From positions 1-9,896 of the forward strand of contig CABSGW010000085.1 of the NCBI GenBank assembly GCA_902477365.1: a DNA stretch of 9,896 nucleotides, in the 5' to 3' direction. A program made the translations under genes and the position numbers. The stretch is from an uncultured Prevotellaceae bacterium (GTDB lineage: Bacteria; Bacteroidota; Bacteroidia; Bacteroidales; Bacteroidaceae). Position 1 is the stretch's first letter. Each line of letters begins with the position of its first letter. The notes beneath the pieces were generated by a model. The model was given only the letters and a program-made list of their open reading frames with translations, was not told where the DNA came from and ran no database searches. This document shows positions 6,563-9,896 of the stretch, one piece after another.

Positions 6563-8932
6563 ATGAGACTACTACGGATATTTCTGCTGAATGCACTGGC
6601 CGTTACCGCTACATCGGCATTGAGCCGCACCACGAACCTTTATCATAAAGGTTGGATTGATTTCAATAAGAATGGAGTGATGGATGTCTATGAAAACCCG
6701 AAAGCTCCGCTGGAACAACGTGTTCAGGACCTGTTGCGCCAAATGACGCTGGAAGAGAAAACCTGCCAGATGGCTACACTATACGGTTCGGGTCGTGTAT
6801 TGAAAGATGCGCTTCCACATGAAGGGTGGAAGTCGGAAGTGTGGGCCGACGGCATAGGAAATATCGACGAAGAACATAACGGGCTCGGCAGTTTCCGGTC
6901 TGAATACGCCTTTCCTTACACCAAACATGTCGATACCAAACATACCATTCAACGTTGGTTCGTGGAACAAACGCGTTTGGGCATTCCGGTCGACTTTACC
7001 AACGAAGGCATCCGTGGTTTGTGTCACGACCGGGCAACCTATTTTCCCGCTCAGTGCGGACAGGGTGCAACGTGGAACCGAGACCTCATAGCCCGTATAG
7101 CCGAAGTGGAGGCGCGCGAAGCCGTCGCATTGGGCTATACCAATATTTACTCTCCGATATTGGATATTGCGCAAGACCCGCGTTGGGGACGCTGCGTCGA
7201 GACCTATGGGGAAGACCCTTATTTGGTGGGGCAGTTGGGCAAACAAATGATCCTGACCCTCCAGCAACATCGTTTGGTGGCTACGCCTAAGCACTTTGCC
7301 GTTTACAGTGTACCTGTTGGGGGACGCGACGGACAGACCCGTACCGATCCGCACGTTGCTCCGCGTGAGATGCGGACACTCTACTTAGAACCCTTCCGTG
7401 TTGCTTTTCAGGAGGCCGGGGCTTTGGGTGTGATGAGTTCGTACAACGATTATGACGGTGAACCGATCAGTGCCAGTTTCCATTTCCTGACAGAGATTTT
7501 GCGTCGTGAATGGGGCTTCAAGGGATATGTGGTATCGGATAGCGAGGCGGTTGAGTTTGTGTCGGGTAAACACCGCACCGCGACCTCCTATGAAGACGGT
7601 ATTGCCCAGTGTGTTCAGGCCGGTTTGAATGTACGCACTCATTTCACTCCCCCCGCAGACTACATCCTGCCGTTGCGCCGTGCCGTGAAAGCGGGTAAAA
7701 TAGCGATGGAGACTATCGACCTGCGTGTGGCTGAAATTCTTCGTGTCAAGTTTTGGTTGGGCCTGTTCGACGATCCTTATCGGGGCGATGGACGTCAGGC
7801 CGAAAAGATTGTGCATTGCCCGGAACACCGTGCCGTTGCGTTGGATGCCGCACGCCAGTCTATCGTGCTGCTGAAAAACGAAAAAAAACTGTTGCCTTTA
7901 TCTAAAACCGTGCGTAGCGTGGCGGTGATAGGACCGAATGCCCACGAACGCAAACAGTTGATCTGTCGTTATGGGCCGGCCAATGCTCCGGTGAAGACGG
8001 TGTACGAAGGTATCGCTGAGCTGTTACCCGGTACACGTGTTGTGTACGAGAAAGGCTGTGACATCGTAGACCCGCATTTCCCGGAAAGCGAACTGATGGA
8101 ATTCCCGAAGACCGAGGAAGAGATCCGTTTGATGGATAAGGCTGTCGAAACTTCGCGGCAGGCAGATGTAACGGTGCTGGTGTTGGGTGGCAACGAGTTG
8201 ACCGTGCGCGAGGATCGTTCGCGTACCAGCCTGAACCTTCCCGGCCGGCAGGAGGAACTGTTGAAAGCTGTGTTGGCAACGGGCAAACCCGTGGTACTGG
8301 TTATGTTGGATGGGCGGGCGTCTACCATCAACTATGCAAATGCCCATGTACCCGCCATTGTGCACGCCTGGTTTCCGGGAGAGTTTTTGGGGCAAGCCGT
8401 GGCCGAGGTACTTTTTGGCGATTACAATCCCGGAGGCAAACTGGCTGTGACGTTTCCAAAGTCGGTCGGACAGATACCGTTTGCCTTTCCCTTCAAACCC
8501 GGGTCAAACGTTCCGGCCAGTACTTCCGTTTATGGAGCACTTTATCCGTTCGGCTACGGCCTTAGCTATACCTCTTTTTCTTACAGCCAACTGAACGTGT
8601 CGCCACGTGTGCAGGGACTAATGGGGAGCGTAACCTGCAAAGTGAAGAACACCGGTAACCGGAAAGGCGATGAAGTGGTGCAACTTTATTTGCGGGACGA
8701 GGTGAGCAGTGTGACAACTTATACCAAGGTATTACGTGGTTTTGAACGTATCACGTTGAATCCCGGGGAGGAAAAAGAGGTTTGTTTCCAACTCCATGCT
8801 CAGGATCTGGGACTGTGGGACAAGAATAACCGGTTTACCGTAGAGCCGGGCGATTTTAAAGTGATGATAGGTGCTTCGTCCGAGGATATCCGCCTGGAAG
8901 GCACATTCACCTTGCAGACCGGTCAGGTCTAA
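6563..8932 (+). CDS. Secreted glycoside hydrolase family 3 enzyme (beta-glucosidase/beta-xylosidase type)
   Basis: This 789-residue exported enzyme should cleave terminal beta-linked sugars by a retaining mechanism. Residues 1-19 look like a signal peptide (MRLLR, then a hydrophobic core, cleavage probably after TSA) with no lipobox cysteine, so a soluble periplasmic protein is likely. Residues 33-44 form an EF-hand-like loop, DFNKNGVMDVYE. The (beta/alpha)8 domain follows with WGRCVETYGEDPYL (208-221), KHFAVYS (243-249) and GYVVSDSEAV (321-330), where D326 is the expected nucleophile. The alpha/beta sandwich domain carries GGNELTVREDRS (542-553); E545 (or E550) is the candidate acid/base. 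A fibronectin III-like domain closes the protein (~688-770). The start is supported by AAAAGG a few bases upstream and by the signal peptide. Substrate cannot be told from sequence. No SusC/SusD or sensor genes are near, so it is not an evident polysaccharide locus. Confidence 0.95.
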   Translation: MRLLRIFLLNALAVTATSALSRTTNLYHKGWIDFNKNGVMDVYENPKAPLEQRVQDLLRQMTLEEKTCQMATLYGSGRVLKDALPHEGWKSEVWADGIGNIDEEHNGLGSFRSEYAFPYTKHVDTKHTIQRWFVEQTRLGIPVDFTNEGIRGLCHDRATYFPAQCGQGATWNRDLIARIAEVEAREAVALGYTNIYSPILDIAQDPRWGRCVETYGEDPYLVGQLGKQMILTLQQHRLVATPKHFAVYSVPVGGRDGQTRTDPHVAPREMRTLYLEPFRVAFQEAGALGVMSSYNDYDGEPISASFHFLTEILRREWGFKGYVVSDSEAVEFVSGKHRTATSYEDGIAQCVQAGLNVRTHFTPPADYILPLRRAVKAGKIAMETIDLRVAEILRVKFWLGLFDDPYRGDGRQAEKIVHCPEHRAVALDAARQSIVLLKNEKKLLPLSKTVRSVAVIGPNAHERKQLICRYGPANAPVKTVYEGIAELLPGTRVVYEKGCDIVDPHFPESELMEFPKTEEEIRLMDKAVETSRQADVTVLVLGGNELTVREDRSRTSLNLPGRQEELLKAVLATGKPVVLVMLDGRASTINYANAHVPAIVHAWFPGEFLGQAVAEVLFGDYNPGGKLAVTFPKSVGQIPFAFPFKPGSNVPASTSVYGALYPFGYGLSYTSFSYSQLNVSPRVQGLMGSVTCKVKNTGNRKGDEVVQLYLRDEVSSVTTYTKVLRGFERITLNPGEEKEVCFQLHAQDLGLWDKNNRFTVEPGDFKVMIGASSEDIRLEGTFTLQTGQV

Positions 8933-9654
8933 CCGAAGACTGCTTGCAACACGTCCAGCGATTTCAGGGTAGGGAAGGAAGGGATGTGCAACCGGTAATA
9001 GTCATTGATGAATGTCAGTAACCGGTTACGCTCCGTGTGCGACAGCGCGAACAGGTGCATCGTTGCATATCCCATACGCATGAGCGTCGGCAGGTGGATG
9101 GCTTCGGTGGGTTGTACATAGTGTTCGTGCAGGGGGGGCTGAGAGGTGAAACAACTGTTCTGCATGTCAAAATAAGCTCCCTCTCTGGCATCCTGCATGT
9201 TGGGGAAAAAACCGAGAAAACGAGACAGCCGCATCAAAAATACCAGATGAAAATTAGCGTAAGCCTGTTTACGGGCATCCAGCCATAAAACGGACGATTC
9301 TATATAGTCGAACAACAATCCGCTTTCACGTTCCTCGCGTAAGGCATGGTGCAGAAATTCTGCCAGGAAGAGCGCCATGGCTGTCTTATAAGGATCGTAG
9401 GGGATGGAGTTGAAAGGGGCATAACATTTTACCCCTTTCACCCGTTGCAGGGTGGCTGTCTGCCGGTGGTTCCAGGTTAGCTCCAGTAGCGCCATGGGGC
9501 GGAACAATACATTTTTTACGGCCGCACGCGATGATTTGGGCACGTTTACTAAAAACGAGACCGGACCGGCCTCATGCGAAAAAACTTCGACAATGTTGGA
9601 GCGGTCGTTATATTTGAGTGTGCGCAACACAATGGCGCGTGATTCCATGAGCAT
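8929..9654 (-). CDS. recO: RecO, recombination mediator protein
   Basis: RecO works with RecR to load RecA on SSB-coated single-stranded DNA and anneals complementary strands. From the chosen start (ATG at 9654, minus strand) it has 241 residues, the normal Bacteroidales length. The N-terminal OB fold begins MLMESRAIVLRTLKYNDRSN and includes VEVFSHEAGPVSFLVN (22-37). The helical domain has LFLAEFLHHALREERESG (95-112) and MRLSRFLGFFPN (141-152), and the C-terminus has MRMGYATMHLF (192-202) and LKSLDVLQAVFG (230-241). The zinc-finger cysteines of some RecO proteins are absent; a single Cys lies in that region (C168). The frame is open back to an ATG at 9705, but that 17-residue extension overlies the predicted promoter and precedes the conserved start. 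ATG 9648 is also possible. The gene converges on the GH3 gene with interlocked stops. Confidence 0.93.
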   Translation of the reverse strand: MLMESRAIVLRTLKYNDRSNIVEVFSHEAGPVSFLVNVPKSSRAAVKNVLFRPMALLELTWNHRQTATLQRVKGVKCYAPFNSIPYDPYKTAMALFLAEFLHHALREERESGLLFDYIESSVLWLDARKQAYANFHLVFLMRLSRFLGFFPNMQDAREGAYFDMQNSCFTSQPPLHEHYVQPTEAIHLPTLMRMGYATMHLFALSHTERNRLLTFINDYYRLHIPSFPTLKSLDVLQAVFG

Positions 9655-9660
9655 ACCCTG

Positions 9661-9692
9661 CAAAGCTACCTCTTTTTCATATTTCGGCCAAA
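9661..9692 (-). promoter_or_regulatory. Predicted recO promoter (TTTG-N20-TAnnTTTG)
   Basis: On the minus strand TTTG (9692-9689), exactly 20 nt, then TAGCTTTG (9668-9661) match the Bacteroidetes -33/-7 consensus with no mismatch. By the usual geometry transcription would start around 9657, only a few bases before the recO ATG at 9654 (or 9648). This implies a leaderless or near-leaderless mRNA and argues against translation from the ATG at 9705. Confidence 0.72.
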
Positions 9693-9757
9693 TCTCTGGG
9701 TACAATTACCGGTTGCTGGCCCGCATCTAATGTGTTTTGCAGTCTTCTCTGCTTCTT

Positions 9758-9895
9758 TTAACGAGATGCCCAGTTCGTTTCGCGATCCCCGCGTTCTTTT
9801 TTCTCCGACCAGCCCAGTCCGTTATTCCGGTCAGGTCTGTCGGAAGGATAAGAAAGACCTTCCTGTTGCTGTAATGTAGGCTGTATGCACCCCTT
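9758..9895 (-). CDS. Possible 3' end of an unrecognised minus-strand gene (partial)
   Basis: A minus-strand frame is open from the window edge to TAA at 9760-9758 and gives 45 residues, including QPTLQQQEGLSYPSDRPDRN and GWSEKKERGDRETNWASR. It is hydrophilic and polar-rich, like a protein tail, and I do not recognise a family. It lies in the same direction as recO, about 100 nt upstream of it. A second minus-strand frame is also open from the edge to TAG at 9729-9727 (54 residues ending SREDCKTH), so the choice of frame is uncertain. I favour the first because its composition looks more like a real soluble C-terminus. The start is outside the window. Confidence 0.35.
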   Translation of the reverse strand, partial: KGCIQPTLQQQEGLSYPSDRPDRNNGLGWSEKKERGDRETNWASR

Positions 9896-9896
9896 T

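Noticed and set aside
9018..9029. 12-bp perfect palindrome GTAACCGGTTAC
   Set aside because: It lies inside the recO coding region, has no loop and no partner site near a promoter; coding chance is enough to explain it.
9655..9705. 17-residue N-terminal extension of recO from the ATG at 9705
   Set aside because: It overlaps the exact promoter consensus, and RecO homologues begin at the MLMESR-like segment.
9452..9730. Plus-strand 92-codon frame over the recO 5' end
   Set aside because: It is antisense to the conserved OB-fold region of RecO and has no recognisable family features.
9706..9896. Possible tRNA gene near the right edge
   Set aside because: I looked for a cloverleaf and a GTTC-type T-loop with matching acceptor ends on both strands and found none that fits.

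Overview
This window looks like a Bacteroidales chromosome (Bacteroides, Phocaeicola, Parabacteroides or a close relative). The reasons are the gene order murG-murC-ftsQ-ftsA-ftsZ with no ddl between murC and ftsQ, weak or absent Shine-Dalgarno sequences in A/T-rich gaps, promoters that match the Bacteroidetes TTTG / TAnnTTTG consensus, and an exported Bacteroides-type GH3 enzyme. The genus is inferred from remembered family features, not from a search.

Positions 1-6273 are the 3' end of the division and cell wall (dcw) cluster, all on the + strand with gaps of only 10-29 nt, so probably one transcription unit. MurG (5' end outside the window) makes lipid II, and MurC starts the UDP-MurNAc-peptide branch. 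FtsQ, FtsA and FtsZ are divisome proteins: a bitopic periplasmic scaffold, an actin-like membrane tether and the tubulin-like ring GTPase. A YqeY/GatB-like protein gene closes the unit. A 55-nt near-perfect hairpin follows at 6296-6350, the likely transcript end, although it has no U-tract.

Positions 6274-6562 hold that hairpin and then a promoter region with two abutting TAnnTTTG boxes. They precede a stand-alone secreted GH3 glycosidase gene (6563-8932) with no SusC/SusD partners in view. Its stop codon is interlocked with that of a convergent minus-strand recO gene. recO has an exact Bacteroidetes-type promoter placed so close to the start codon that the mRNA would be leaderless or nearly so; this also fixes the start at 9654 and not at the upstream ATG at 9705. 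The last ~140 nt probably hold the 3' end of an unrecognised minus-strand gene.

No new multi-gene system is visible. Most of the window is conserved housekeeping DNA. The points worth a second look are small: the hairpin, the recO promoter geometry, the tandem -7 boxes, the charged tails of FtsA and FtsZ, an EF-hand-like loop in the GH3 enzyme and the interlocked stop codons.
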